Shown here in pieces: positions 28,520-37,705 of a DNA stretch of 64,000 nt (position 1 is the stretch's first letter; each line of letters starts with the position of its first letter). The notes under the pieces were generated by a model that was not told the DNA's origin, searched no databases, and was given only the letters and a program-made list of their open reading frames with translations. Position numbers and translations under genes: made by a program. Source of the stretch: Flavobacteria bacterium BBFL7. GTDB taxonomy: Bacteria; Bacteroidota; Bacteroidia; Flavobacteriales; Flavobacteriaceae. Location of the stretch: contig CH672374.1 in assembly GCA_000153385.1 (NCBI GenBank), positions 2,110,544-2,174,543 on the forward strand, given 5' to 3'.

Positions 28520-29381
28520 TATACTCTCACGCGGTAAAACGCTATACAGCACAAGAAGAATGGTAGAAGAGGCAGAAGCTGCCGGCCATTTAGTAAAAGT
28601 TATTGACCCTTTAAAGTGTGATATAAAATTAGAAAGACAAAAGCCCAGTGTATACTATAAAGGTGAAAAGCTTGATAAGCCAGATGCGATTATACCACGT
28701 ATAGGTGCATCGATTACTTTTTATGGAACTGCTATTGTACGCCAGTTTGAGGCAATGAACAGTTTTACTACGGTAAGCTCTCAGGCATTAGTGCGCAGTA
28801 GAGATAAGTTGCAAAGCTTGCAACGACTGTCTAGTGCTGGTGTGGGAATGCCTAAAACTGTTTTCACAAATTTTGGTCAGCACACTGATGCTATTTTAAA
28901 AATGGTTGATGGTCCTCCAGTAGTTATTAAGGTACTGGAAGGAACTCAAGGAATAGGTGTTAATCTAGCCGAAGATTTTGATAGTGCTCAAACTATACTT
29001 GAGGCCTACAATACGATGCAATCTAGAGTGATTGTTCAAGAATTTATTAAAGAGGCTGGTGGTGCAGATTTGAGGGCGTTTGTGGTAGGTAATCGTGTAG
29101 TAGGTGCTATGAAACGTCAGGCGATGGAAGGAGAGTTTAGATCTAATCTACATCGTGGTGGTACGGCAAAGCAAATCAAATTATCACGAGAAGAAGAGCT
29201 GACAGCGATAGGTGCTGCAAAATCTTTGGGGTTAGGAGTTTGTGGTGTTGATTTATTACAAAGTGCTCGTGGACCTCTAGTGTTAGAGGTGAACTCATCA
29301 CCAGGATTAGAAGGTATTGAAGGAGCAACTAACTTTAATATAGCTCGCGAAATAATTAAGTTTATTGAGCAAAGTGTATAA
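28509..29381 (+). CDS. rimK: RimK-type ATP-grasp glutamate ligase
   Basis: 290 residues from the ATG at 28509, which begins MKINILSRGKTLYSTRRMVE as in RimK. A frame extending to 28464 would add 15 residues inside the previous gene. ATP-grasp features are visible: VIKVLEGTQGIGVNL, IVQEFIKEAGGADLRAFVVG, FRSNLHRGG and LEVNSSPGLEGIE. RimK adds glutamates to the C-terminus of ribosomal protein S6 in E. coli. S6 is not in this window, so the target is inferred. It overlaps the preceding gene by 11 bp and the following gene by 1 bp. Confidence 0.9.
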   Translation: MKINILSRGKTLYSTRRMVEEAEAAGHLVKVIDPLKCDIKLERQKPSVYYKGEKLDKPDAIIPRIGASITFYGTAIVRQFEAMNSFTTVSSQALVRSRDKLQSLQRLSSAGVGMPKTVFTNFGQHTDAILKMVDGPPVVIKVLEGTQGIGVNLAEDFDSAQTILEAYNTMQSRVIVQEFIKEAGGADLRAFVVGNRVVGAMKRQAMEGEFRSNLHRGGTAKQIKLSREEELTAIGAAKSLGLGVCGVDLLQSARGPLVLEVNSSPGLEGIEGATNFNIAREIIKFIEQSV

Positions 29382-30367
29382 TGTCTTTAAGAAATATAAA
29401 CATACTAGATACAGAAATTAAGCCTGGACATAGTTATAAGCTTAATTTCAATAAAGCAAAATTGTATACTTCGACAGCAATCGAAGTACCAGTCATTATC
29501 CGTAGAGCTCGCAAGGCTGGACCAGTTGTGTTACTAACAGGTGGACTACATGGAGATGAAATCAATGGTATTGAGGTAGTACGACAGGTCATTGCAAAAG
29601 GTTATAATAATCCACAAGCTGGAACCATTATTTGCATGCCAGTGCTCAATGTTTTTGGATTTCTTAATATGAAGAGAGAATTTCCGGATGGCCGTGATTT
29701 AAATAGAAGTTTCCCAGGTTATAAATCAGGTTCCTTAGCTGGTAGGTTTGCACATCAATTTGTTAATGAAATTTTACCATATGTTGATATTATAATGGAT
29801 TTTCATACTGGTGGAGCACAAAGGTTTAATGCGCCGCAAATGCGTGTAGATGCTAATTATGAGAATTCTTTAAAACTCGCGCAGGTTTTTAAAGCTCCAT
29901 TTCTAATTTATAGTAATAAATTAAAAGGAACTTTAAGACATACTTGTATGGAATTAGGAAAAACATATTTACTTTTTGAAGGTGGTAAGTCTTTTGAAAG
30001 TGATAAGCATGTCGTTAAAGTTGGTGTAAAAGGTGTGAAAAGAGTGTTACGCCATTTAGATATGTTAGACGACTCTATTGATTTGCCTATGGACTCTTTA
30101 AATAGTGTGGTAGTGAAAAGCTCTAAGTGGTTAAGGGCATCTTACTCTGGATTATTTCATCCTAAAGTACCTTATGGTAAATTAGTAGAAAAAGGTGAGT
30201 ACATTGCTACCATAACCGATCCCTATGGCGCTTTCAGGCATAAGGTAAAATCTAATCAAACTGGATACATCATCAATGTAAATCAAAGTCCTATGGTTTA
30301 TCAAGGTGACGCCATCTTCCATATTACATCACAGCATGGAGAAGAAATTACTCAGGAAAAAATATAG
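29381..30367 (+). CDS. Succinylglutamate desuccinylase/aspartoacylase family protein
   Basis: 328 residues of the AstE/AspA zinc-hydrolase family. The first zinc motif is GGLHGDEINGIE (His, Glu). FPDGRDLNRSFPG provides the substrate-binding Arg/Asn, and the third zinc-ligand region is IIMDFHTGG. The C-terminus has a beta-sandwich with SGLFHPKVPYGKLVEKGEYIATI. The ATG overlaps the rimK stop by 1 bp (TAATG), so all three Rim genes form one operon. It could remove an amino-acid or acyl tag that RimK adds, but this is inferred only from the operon. Confidence 0.85.
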   Translation: MSLRNINILDTEIKPGHSYKLNFNKAKLYTSTAIEVPVIIRRARKAGPVVLLTGGLHGDEINGIEVVRQVIAKGYNNPQAGTIICMPVLNVFGFLNMKREFPDGRDLNRSFPGYKSGSLAGRFAHQFVNEILPYVDIIMDFHTGGAQRFNAPQMRVDANYENSLKLAQVFKAPFLIYSNKLKGTLRHTCMELGKTYLLFEGGKSFESDKHVVKVGVKGVKRVLRHLDMLDDSIDLPMDSLNSVVVKSSKWLRASYSGLFHPKVPYGKLVEKGEYIATITDPYGAFRHKVKSNQTGYIINVNQSPMVYQGDAIFHITSQHGEEITQEKI

Positions 30368-30908
30368 ACAACAGCGATTAGAAATGAGTCTTCAAGAAGT
30401 GGAAGACTGTAGTATACAAATCGCTAATCAATTATTGACTTTAGATATTTGGGATTTTAAAATGTATCATTTGTTCCTAAGTATTGAGAAGTATAAAGAA
30501 GTGCAAACTGAGTTTCTTTTACATATTCTTCAGGGAAAAGATAAAAATGTGGTGATTTCAAAAAGTAATTTTAAGGATTACAGTTTGAATCATTTTTTAT
30601 TGACTGATGACACACGTATTATCATTAATAAATGGGGTATTCCAGAGCCGGATGACACTGGGATTTTAATTGATGAAAAACAATTAGATGTCGTATTTGT
30701 GCCTTTGTTAGTCAGTGATTTCAAAGGGAATAGAGTTGGGTACGGTAAAGGATTTTACGATAGATTTTTAAATAACTGTCGACCAACTACATTGAAGATT
30801 GGTTTATCTTTTGTTAAACCATTGAATTTTGAAATAGAAACTAATCTCAATGATATCCCATTAGATGTGCTAGTCTGTCCTAATCAAATTTATGATTTTA
30901 GGGGATAA
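30336..30908 (+). CDS. 5-formyltetrahydrofolate cyclo-ligase
   Basis: 190 residues from the ATG at 30336, which gives the usual start EKKLLRKKYRQQRLEMS. It overlaps the previous gene by 32 bp. The family signature near the end is present: DVVFVPLLVSDFKGNRVGYGKGFYDRFL. The enzyme converts 5-formyl-THF to methenyl-THF with ATP, recycling a storage folate. It is the last gene of the Rim operon, probably through gene packing rather than functional linkage. Confidence 0.92.
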   Translation: MEKKLLRKKYRQQRLEMSLQEVEDCSIQIANQLLTLDIWDFKMYHLFLSIEKYKEVQTEFLLHILQGKDKNVVISKSNFKDYSLNHFLLTDDTRIIINKWGIPEPDDTGILIDEKQLDVVFVPLLVSDFKGNRVGYGKGFYDRFLNNCRPTTLKIGLSFVKPLNFEIETNLNDIPLDVLVCPNQIYDFRG

Positions 30909-31038
30909 TTTGCATAAACTCTGTTGATAGTGCAATGAAGGGCTAGGTGGTTTGCGAGTTTTACCTTATTTTTCGACTGATAGTAAAAATACTAGTTGAA
31001 TTGCTAGTTTGAAATAACCGTTTTCCCCCTAAAAAACG

Positions 31039-32136
31039 ATGCAAAATAATAATGAAATCAATCTTCAAGATGCGTTAGAAGACGAAACGTATTTTTTGAA
31101 TGAAATTGCTACGATGACTCAAACCGGTGGTTATGGCTGCAATTTAAATACAGGAGCGATAACCCTTAATTTTGGAAGTAGACACCTACTAGAAATTCCT
31201 CATGATTATACAGTTGATATAGAGAATGTATCCCGTTTCTTTTCAAATAAAAAGATATATAAAAAACTTATTGGTGATTCTTTAAAAGGATTGTCGAGTA
31301 TTTTAGATCTAGAAATGTATAAGTTTGATGGAGAACGACTTTGGGTTCGATTTAATTGTCATCCTTATATGCAGGATGATGAAGTAGTAGGGTTGAGAGG
31401 TGTGTTTACGAGTGTGGATCGTTATATAAAAAACACTCAAGAAGTAGAAAATGCAGCTTTAGTAATTAAAGCGCAAAACGAACGTCTTGTTCATTTTGCA
31501 CATATACTTTCTCATAATTTGAGATCTCATGCTAGTAACTTGCAGCTAACCTTACAAACTTTTGACGATGTTAAAGAGCCTGGCGAAATAGAAGTTTTTA
31601 ATAGTTACTTGAATGATATCTCTTTTAGTCTTAATCAAACACTGCATCATTTAAATGAAGTCGTGACCATTAATACGCAATTAAAAATTAAGGAAAATAT
31701 TGACATCGAAGCTATATTTAACAATGTACTCCTTGAATTTGATGAAGATATTAAAGCTATAAATGCTACGATAAAGTATGATTTTGCAGAGCTGCTTTCC
31801 ATTGAGTATGTCCCATCTTTTCTAGAAAGTGTTTTTAGAAATTTGATAAGTAACGCTATCAAATATAGAGATGTAGAGCGACCATTAGAAATTGTAGTAA
31901 AGACTAAGTCAAAAAATAAACGTAAGCTACTCGTAATTAAAGATAATGGGATAGGTATTGATTTAAAACGTCATGCTGGTAAATTGTTCCATATGTATCG
32001 TACCTTTCACACTAATGATGATGCACGTGGAGTAGGATTGTTTTTAGTAAAAAGTAAAGTAGAAGCGCTAGGTGGAGATATTTCTGTAAAGAGTGAACTA
32101 GGTAAAGGAAGTACGTTTTCAATAAGATTTGAATAA
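31039..32136 (+). CDS. PAS-like sensor histidine kinase (soluble)
   Basis: 365 residues with no membrane segment. The N-terminal ~135 residues look PAS-like (GGYGCNLNTGAITLNFGSRHLLEIP ... ERLWVRFNCHPYMQDDEVVGLRGVFTSVD). The phosphorylation site is His159 in ILSHNLRSHASN. The ATPase domain keeps the N box (LISNAIKYR), G1 DNGIGIDL and G2 GVGLFLVKSKVEALGG. It resembles flavobacterial cytoplasmic PAS kinases of the SHNLRS type. The response regulator starts directly after the stop codon, giving a complete two-component pair. The signal sensed is unknown. Confidence 0.88.
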   Translation: MQNNNEINLQDALEDETYFLNEIATMTQTGGYGCNLNTGAITLNFGSRHLLEIPHDYTVDIENVSRFFSNKKIYKKLIGDSLKGLSSILDLEMYKFDGERLWVRFNCHPYMQDDEVVGLRGVFTSVDRYIKNTQEVENAALVIKAQNERLVHFAHILSHNLRSHASNLQLTLQTFDDVKEPGEIEVFNSYLNDISFSLNQTLHHLNEVVTINTQLKIKENIDIEAIFNNVLLEFDEDIKAINATIKYDFAELLSIEYVPSFLESVFRNLISNAIKYRDVERPLEIVVKTKSKNKRKLLVIKDNGIGIDLKRHAGKLFHMYRTFHTNDDARGVGLFLVKSKVEALGGDISVKSELGKGSTFSIRFE

Positions 32137-32547
32137 ATGTCAATAACAACAATAAGAAGAGCCTGTATAATTGATGATGATAGACTATATGTTAGTCTTA
32201 TTAAAATGCTAATCAATAAAAATAAGCTCGCACAAGAATTATTAATATTTGAAAATGGTAAGCAAGCGTTTGATTACTTTGAAAGCGCTCTTGAGTCAGG
32301 AAATATAGATGTGTTGCCACAGGTAGTTCTTTTGGACCTTAATATGCCTATAATGGATGGCTGGGAATTCCTAGAGGCTTTAGAACCATATGCAGATAAG
32401 TTGAAAGCTTGTTGTCTTAAACTTAATGTTGTGAGTTCCACAATCAATCCTGAAGAAATGACTAAAGCCCGTAATCACGATATCGTTAATGATTTCATTA
32501 CAAAGCCTATCTCTAAAGATGCTATGATAAGTGCATTTAAAGCTTAA
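32137..32547 (+). CDS. Single-domain response regulator
   Basis: 136 residues forming one receiver domain. It has the acidic cluster IIDDD, phospho-acceptor Asp67 in LLDLNMPIMDGWEF, a Ser/Thr in VVSST and the Lys in FITKPIS. With no output domain, it acts by protein contact or phosphorelay. The ATG follows the kinase stop with no gap. Its TAA overlaps the lspA TAA by 4 bp tail to tail (TTAA). Confidence 0.9.
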   Translation: MSITTIRRACIIDDDRLYVSLIKMLINKNKLAQELLIFENGKQAFDYFESALESGNIDVLPQVVLLDLNMPIMDGWEFLEALEPYADKLKACCLKLNVVSSTINPEEMTKARNHDIVNDFITKPISKDAMISAFKA

Positions 32548-33158
32548 GACTTATCTGGAAAAGCTTTCTTACTAAATAATATTAATAGAATAACACCAAT
32601 TGTAATAGCAGAATCTGCAACATTAAAAATAGCATTAAAAAAAGAGAATGTGTCGCCACCTATTAATGGCATCCACGATGGCCATGTTCCATCAAACAAA
32701 GGGAAATAAAGCATATCTACTACCTTTCCATACCCTAGTGGTGCATAACCATGCTCAGGTAAAAAAGTAGCTACAGCACCATGGTCACTACCGGAGAAGA
32801 TGACGCCGTAAAATATAGAATCGATTATGTTTCCTAATGCCCCAGAAAATATAAGGGCTATTGAAATAATAAGAATTTTGTGGCCGTTATTTTTAACACT
32901 ATTCCATAGCCAGTAACCAATTCCAAAAACGGCAAAAACTCTAAAAATAACTAAGATTAATTTACCATATTCTCCTGGAATTTCAGCGCCCCATGCCGCT
33001 CCAGCATTCTCATAAAACATTAGTTTGAACTTATTAAGATCAAAAATTGGATTATTAGAATCTGTAGTAAGAGTGTAATTTAATTTTATATAGATCTTAC
33101 TTATTTGATCAATTAATAAAACTAAAATTATAATAAGAATCGCCTTGGATAACTTCAT
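32544..33158 (-). CDS. lspA: Lipoprotein signal peptidase (signal peptidase II)
   Basis: 204 residues, longer than the 164-residue E. coli enzyme but usual for Bacteroidota. Four hydrophobic segments are present. The catalytic aspartates are in GALGNIIDSIFYG and FNVADSAITIGVILL, and the family motif FYENAGAAWG is visible. It cleaves lipoprotein signal peptides after lipid attachment; several lipoproteins are encoded nearby. The ileS-dksA-lspA order is typical, but here a secreted-protein gene lies between dksA and lspA. A separate promoter element precedes lspA. Confidence 0.95.
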   Translation of the reverse strand: MKLSKAILIIILVLLIDQISKIYIKLNYTLTTDSNNPIFDLNKFKLMFYENAGAAWGAEIPGEYGKLILVIFRVFAVFGIGYWLWNSVKNNGHKILIISIALIFSGALGNIIDSIFYGVIFSGSDHGAVATFLPEHGYAPLGYGKVVDMLYFPLFDGTWPSWMPLIGGDTFSFFNAIFNVADSAITIGVILLILFSKKAFPDKS

Positions 33159-33178
33159 CTGTTGCGTTTGGATATGGG

Positions 33179-33186
33179 CAAAAATA
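33179..33186 (-). promoter_or_regulatory. Bacteroidota -7 element (TATTTTTG) of lspA
   Basis: The minus strand reads TATTTTTG (TAnnTTTG), 20 bp before the lspA ATG. It suggests lspA can be transcribed separately from the genes upstream. Confidence 0.35.
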
Positions 33187-33190
33187 CTAC

Positions 33191-33844
33191 TTAATCCTTA
33201 ATAGTAATGTTGCTATTTATGGTTTCTATCTTCTGTTTATAATTAACAACTGGTTCACTGGTCAATTGAGTGATAACACCATATTTTGAAGATATTTCTA
33301 TATAGGATGAAGGGTTAATAACCGTTACCATGGCATTTACAGACACTATCTGAAAATCACCTTTTAAATCTTTCAAAATGCAACTTCCTGACTCCAGATT
33401 TACATAGCAATTGCTGTATATGCCATTAATGGTGACAAAACACTGTCGTGAATTGATCTCGAGAATCAAATTTTCTGGAAAGTAAATCGTTGCTTTACCG
33501 TCTAGGGTTTTATGAGCGCCCAATTTATCTTGTGGAAATATAAAGCTAGGGTTAAACGGGTCTGTTATTTTTAAAGTATCGTTTGAGATTTCTGTATTTA
33601 ATAATACGGCGTTACGGTATTCTCCACTTTGACTTTCAACTATTTTAATTTGATTGCCCTTTGTTGTTATGATTTCCAGCTCAATTGTCGTTTCTAAAAA
33701 TATATCTATTGTAGTGATTTTAGAATTCTCATAAACTCTGTGGCTAGAGTTGCTTTGTGAATACGCTTTCGCGAAAGCGATGATCATTAAAAGATTCAAA
33801 TAAAAACTCCTTTTAACTATAGGGTATTTGTACAATAGAGCCAT
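33191..33844 (-). CDS. Secreted beta-rich protein of unknown function (DUF4097-like)
   Basis: 217 residues not assigned to a clear family. The N-terminus has a signal-peptide core (RSFYLNLLMIIAFAKAYSQ) and the rest is a run of short beta strands (KATIYFPENLILEINSRQCFVTINGIYSNCYVNLESGSCILKDLKGDFQI), recalling the beta-solenoid of DUF4097/adhesin-head proteins. It lies between dksA-like and lspA genes that are normally adjacent. The signal-peptide core contains an exact copy of the palindrome (33764-33779) read as AFAKAYS right at the predicted cleavage region. Confidence 0.55.
   Translation of the reverse strand: MALLYKYPIVKRSFYLNLLMIIAFAKAYSQSNSSHRVYENSKITTIDIFLETTIELEIITTKGNQIKIVESQSGEYRNAVLLNTEISNDTLKITDPFNPSFIFPQDKLGAHKTLDGKATIYFPENLILEINSRQCFVTINGIYSNCYVNLESGSCILKDLKGDFQIVSVNAMVTVINPSSYIEISSKYGVITQLTSEPVVNYKQKIETINSNITIKD
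33764..33779. repeat. CGCTTTCGCGAAAGCG palindrome, copy 9 (exact)
   Basis: Inside the signal-peptide-coding part of the 33191-33844 gene, read as Ala-Phe-Ala-Lys-Ala. Confidence 0.95.
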
Positions 33845-33879
33845 AGTTAAAAGGAGTTAATTATAAAATGCAATATCTA

Positions 33880-34266
33880 TTAAGACTGCATATTTTTTGC
33901 TTCAATGCTTAATGTAGCATGCGGTACTAATTCTAATCGAGCTTTCTTTATTTTTTTACCTGTTACACGACAGATACCGTACGTTTTATTCTCGATACGG
34001 ATCATCGCATTCTTTAAGTCTCTAATAAATTTCTCTTGCCTGATGGCTAGTTGACTACTAGTTTCTTTATTCATGACCTGACTACCTTCATCAAAGGCTT
34101 TAAATTGTGGTGCCGTATCTTCTGTACCGTTACTAGCATCATTCATGTAAGCACTTTTAATAAGTTCATGCTGCTTGATGGCTTCATCCATCTTTTCTTG
34201 AACTATGGTTCTAAAGTGAGCTAGGTCTGCATCGCCATATCGTTCTTTTTCTACTGTATTACTCAT
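33880..34266 (-). CDS. TraR/DksA-family transcriptional regulator, cysteine-poor
   Basis: 128 residues with a long helical coiled-coil N-terminus (about 10-95) and a DksA-type C-terminal segment (YGICRVTGKKIKKARLELVPHATLSIEAK). DksA proteins bind RNA polymerase through the secondary channel and adjust transcription with ppGpp. The usual four zinc cysteines (CxxC...CxxC) are reduced to one (ICRVTGKKI), as in other flavobacterial members I recall. The start is 1 bp from the ileS stop on the same strand, so the two are co-transcribed. Confidence 0.85.
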   Translation of the reverse strand: MSNTVEKERYGDADLAHFRTIVQEKMDEAIKQHELIKSAYMNDASNGTEDTAPQFKAFDEGSQVMNKETSSQLAIRQEKFIRDLKNAMIRIENKTYGICRVTGKKIKKARLELVPHATLSIEAKNMQS

Positions 34267-34267
34267 G

Positions 34268-37200
34268 TTATATTTTTTTAATCTGTATTGAGGTCACAAT
34301 GTCGTCAAATTCAACAATCGTACCATTATCTACAGTTTGTATTAATGTTAAATCATTTGCTAGTGTTTCATCCATGATGTATTGCTCATTAGATTGTATA
34401 GCGTCATCAATCTCATTATGCGATTGTATCACAATATTGATACGATCGGTTACCTCGAGTCCTGAATCTTTTCTTATGTTTTGAATACGATTCACTAATT
34501 CTCGTGAAATCCCTTCCTTTTTAAGTTCAGGTGATATCGTTACATCGAGCGCAACGGTAATACCAGATTGATTAGCTACTAGCCATCCTTCAATATCTGA
34601 TGACGTAATCTCCACGTCTTCAAGGGTCAATATAATTGCATTTCCATTTACTTCCACCTCTTTTTGCCCAGTTTTTTCTAACAAAACGATTTCCTCTTGT
34701 TGAAAACTTTTGATCTTACCAGCAATTTGACCCATTGCCTTCCCAAAACGTGGTCCTAGAACTTTAAAGTTTGGTTTGATTTCTTTTACTAGAATACCAC
34801 TTGCATCATCTATTAACTCAATCTCCTTCACGTTTACTTCACTCTTTACAAGGTCTGCAATGGCTTCTATTTGTGCTTTGTCTTTTGCATCTAGAACCGG
34901 TATCATAATACGCTGTAGAGGCTGGCGCACTTTGATGCTCTCTTTTTTACGCAATGATAAAGTTAGACTAGAGATAACCTGTGCTTTGTGCATTTTATCT
35001 TCTAGGTCGCTATCTATTAACGATTCGTCAGTCTTTGGGAAACTTGATAAGTGAACACTTTCACTTGCGTCGCTTTCACATACACTTGTTAAGTCACGGT
35101 ACAATTGATCCATAAAGAATGGTGCAATAGGCGCGCCTAATTGTGCAACTGTTTTAAGACAAGTATATAAGGTCTGGTAAGCTGCGATTTTATCTTTTTC
35201 ATACGTTCCTTTCCAGAAACGTCTTCTGCATAAACGTACGTACCAGTTACTTAAGTTTTCAGTCACAAAAGTGGTGATAGCTCTTGCTGCCTTAGTAGGT
35301 TCATAATCTTCATAGAATGCTGTGGTGTCTTTTATCAAAGTATTTAACTCAGATAAAACCCAACGGTCTATTTCTGGACGTTCTTCTAATGGGATGTTAG
35401 CTTCACTATAAGTAAACCCATCCACATTAGCATATAGACTAAAGAAAGAATACGTGTTATAAAGTGTGCCGAAAAACTTGCGTTGCACCTCTGTGATACC
35501 GTCTAAGTCAAATTTAAGGTTGTCCCATGGGTTTGCATTACTCACCATGTACCAGCGAGTAGCATCTGCTCCATATTTACCTAGAGTTTCAAATGGATCT
35601 GCTGCGTTACCTAGACGTTTAGACATTTTCTGTCCGTTTTTATCTAGTACCAGCCCATTAGAAACTACATTTTTATAAGCCACGTCATCACTTATCATGG
35701 TAGCGATAGCGTGTAGTGTGTAGAACCATCCACGAGTTTGATCCACACCTTCGGCGATGAAGTCTGCTTTTCTAAGTTGGTTTTCTACCTGTTCTTTATT
35801 TTCAAAAGGATAATGCCATTGAGAATAAGGCATAGAACCAGAATCGAACCATACATCAATTAGGTCTGCCTCACGAGTTAGTTTTTCTCCAGACTTTCCA
35901 ACCAATGTGATTTGATCAACCACATTTTTATGAAGATCTACAATGTTGTAATTCTCTTCACTCATATCGCCAGCTTTAAAACCAGCAAATGGATTAGAAG
36001 TCATATAACCTGCGGCGATAGATTTTTCAATCTCGGCAGTCAGTTCTTCTATAGAACCTATGATCACTTCTTCAGTTCCGGTCTCGTTTCTCCATATAGG
36101 TAATGGGATTCCCCAGAAACGAGAACGCGATAAATTCCAGTCGTTTGCATTTGCTAGCCAGTTACCAAATCTTCCTTCTCCGGTAGATTTAGGTTTCCAG
36201 TTGATAGATTTGTTCAGCTCGTGCATACGGTCTTTAAATTCCGTCACTTTTATGAACCAACTATCTAATGGATAGTATAATACAGGCTTATCAGTTCTCC
36301 AGCAATGTGGATAACTGTGAACATATTTTTCTACTTTAAAAGCACGGTTCTGTTCTTTTAAAGCAATAGCGATATCTACATCTACTGATCGTTCTGGTGC
36401 TTCACCATCTGCAAAATATTCGTTCTTTACATACTTACCGCCTACCTCTGGTAATTCATCTCTAAATTTTCCCTGAAGCGTTACTAGTGGTACTGGATTT
36501 TGATTTTCATCTAGAACCAACATTGGTGGGATAGGTGGATTTGCTTGTTTAGCAACTAGCGCATCGTCTGCACCAAATGTAGGTGCTGTGTGCACGATTC
36601 CTGTTCCATCTTCAGTCGTTACAAAGTCTCCTGCGATGACTCTGTAAGCATTTTGAGCGTTTTCAAATGGTTGCGCATAAGGCAATAACTGCTCGTATCT
36701 TAAATTTACCAGATCAGTTCCTTTACAAGAACCTAATAACTGATAAGGGATTTTTTTATCTCCTAATTTGTATTCTAGTTTCGCTTTCGCGAAAGCGTCA
36801 CCTTCTAAAAGCTCATACTTCTTACCAAACTGATAGCTCACTAATTTTTCAGCAAGAATCACCTGCATAGGTTCTCCAGTATATTGATTAAAAGTCTCTA
36901 CGAGAACATAATCAATTTTAGGTCCTACGGTAAGCGCAGTGTTCGATGGTAGCGTCCATGGAGTCGTCGTCCAGGCTAGGAAAAATACATTTCCATTGTT
37001 TTCAAATGGTAATTTTGATGGATCCTCAACTTTAAACTGTGCAGTAACTGTCGTGTCTGTAACATCTTGATAAGTTCCAGGCTGGTTCAACTCGTGCGAG
37101 CTCAATCCAGTTCCTGCAGCTGGAGAATAAGGCTGGATGGTGTAACCTTTATAAAGCAAATCTTTAGAATAGATTTGTTTTAAAAGCCACCATACAGACT

Positions 37201-37678
37201 CCATATACTTAGATTTATAAGTAATATATGGATCTTCCATATCTACCCAATAACCCATGTCATCAGTAAGCTTGCTCCAGATGTCTGTGTATTTTAATAC
37301 TGCATCTTTACAGGCTTGATTATAATCTTCTACAGAGATTTTTGTACCTATATCTTCCTTTGTGATTTCCAGGGCTTTTTCTACACCTAGTTCTACAGGA
37401 AGACCGTGTGTGTCCCATCCAGCTTTACGATTTACTTGATAACCTTGTTGGGTTTTAAAACGACAGAATAAATCCTTAATCGTACGTCCCATAACGTGGT
37501 GAATACCAGGTAATCCGTTTGCAGATGGTGGTCCTTCAAAGAAAATAAAAGGTTCATTTCCTTCACGAGTCGTCATGGACTTGTTGAAAATGTCATTTTC
37601 TTTCCAGAAGTTTTTGATACGTTCATCTACTTCAGGTAAGTTCAATCCTTTGTATTCATTGAATTTTTTACTCATCAC
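34268..37678 (-). CDS. ileS: Isoleucyl-tRNA synthetase
   Basis: 1136 residues, the longer clade with an extended C-terminus. The HIGH-type motif reads GIHHVMGR (PPSANGLPGIHHVMGRTIKD). The KMSKS loop is KNGQKMSKRLGN, and the editing domain with TTTPWTLPSNTAL is present. It charges tRNA-Ile. It is the first gene of the ileS-dksA unit. An exact palindrome copy at 36782-36797 encodes AFAKA within GDAFAKAKLEYKLG, in the region after the first editing-domain strands. The essential gene therefore tolerates the element. Confidence 0.97.
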   Translation of the reverse strand: MMSKKFNEYKGLNLPEVDERIKNFWKENDIFNKSMTTREGNEPFIFFEGPPSANGLPGIHHVMGRTIKDLFCRFKTQQGYQVNRKAGWDTHGLPVELGVEKALEITKEDIGTKISVEDYNQACKDAVLKYTDIWSKLTDDMGYWVDMEDPYITYKSKYMESVWWLLKQIYSKDLLYKGYTIQPYSPAAGTGLSSHELNQPGTYQDVTDTTVTAQFKVEDPSKLPFENNGNVFFLAWTTTPWTLPSNTALTVGPKIDYVLVETFNQYTGEPMQVILAEKLVSYQFGKKYELLEGDAFAKAKLEYKLGDKKIPYQLLGSCKGTDLVNLRYEQLLPYAQPFENAQNAYRVIAGDFVTTEDGTGIVHTAPTFGADDALVAKQANPPIPPMLVLDENQNPVPLVTLQGKFRDELPEVGGKYVKNEYFADGEAPERSVDVDIAIALKEQNRAFKVEKYVHSYPHCWRTDKPVLYYPLDSWFIKVTEFKDRMHELNKSINWKPKSTGEGRFGNWLANANDWNLSRSRFWGIPLPIWRNETGTEEVIIGSIEELTAEIEKSIAAGYMTSNPFAGFKAGDMSEENYNIVDLHKNVVDQITLVGKSGEKLTREADLIDVWFDSGSMPYSQWHYPFENKEQVENQLRKADFIAEGVDQTRGWFYTLHAIATMISDDVAYKNVVSNGLVLDKNGQKMSKRLGNAADPFETLGKYGADATRWYMVSNANPWDNLKFDLDGITEVQRKFFGTLYNTYSFFSLYANVDGFTYSEANIPLEERPEIDRWVLSELNTLIKDTTAFYEDYEPTKAARAITTFVTENLSNWYVRLCRRRFWKGTYEKDKIAAYQTLYTCLKTVAQLGAPIAPFFMDQLYRDLTSVCESDASESVHLSSFPKTDESLIDSDLEDKMHKAQVISSLTLSLRKKESIKVRQPLQRIMIPVLDAKDKAQIEAIADLVKSEVNVKEIELIDDASGILVKEIKPNFKVLGPRFGKAMGQIAGKIKSFQQEEIVLLEKTGQKEVEVNGNAIILTLEDVEITSSDIEGWLVANQSGITVALDVTISPELKKEGISRELVNRIQNIRKDSGLEVTDRINIVIQSHNEIDDAIQSNEQYIMDETLANDLTLIQTVDNGTIVEFDDIVTSIQIKKI
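36782..36797. repeat. CGCTTTCGCGAAAGCG palindrome, copy 10 (exact)
   Basis: Inside ileS, read on the minus strand as Ala-Phe-Ala-Lys-Ala. Confidence 0.95.
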
Positions 37679-37697
37679 ACATGGGTTTTAAAGCTGG

Positions 37698-37705
37698 CAA
37701 AAGTA
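37698..37705 (-). promoter_or_regulatory. Bacteroidota -7 element (TACTTTTG) of ileS
   Basis: The minus strand reads TACTTTTG (TAnnTTTG), 19 bp before the ATG. A TTTG on the same strand at 37732-37735 could be the -33 box, though the spacing (26 bp) is long. Confidence 0.4.
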
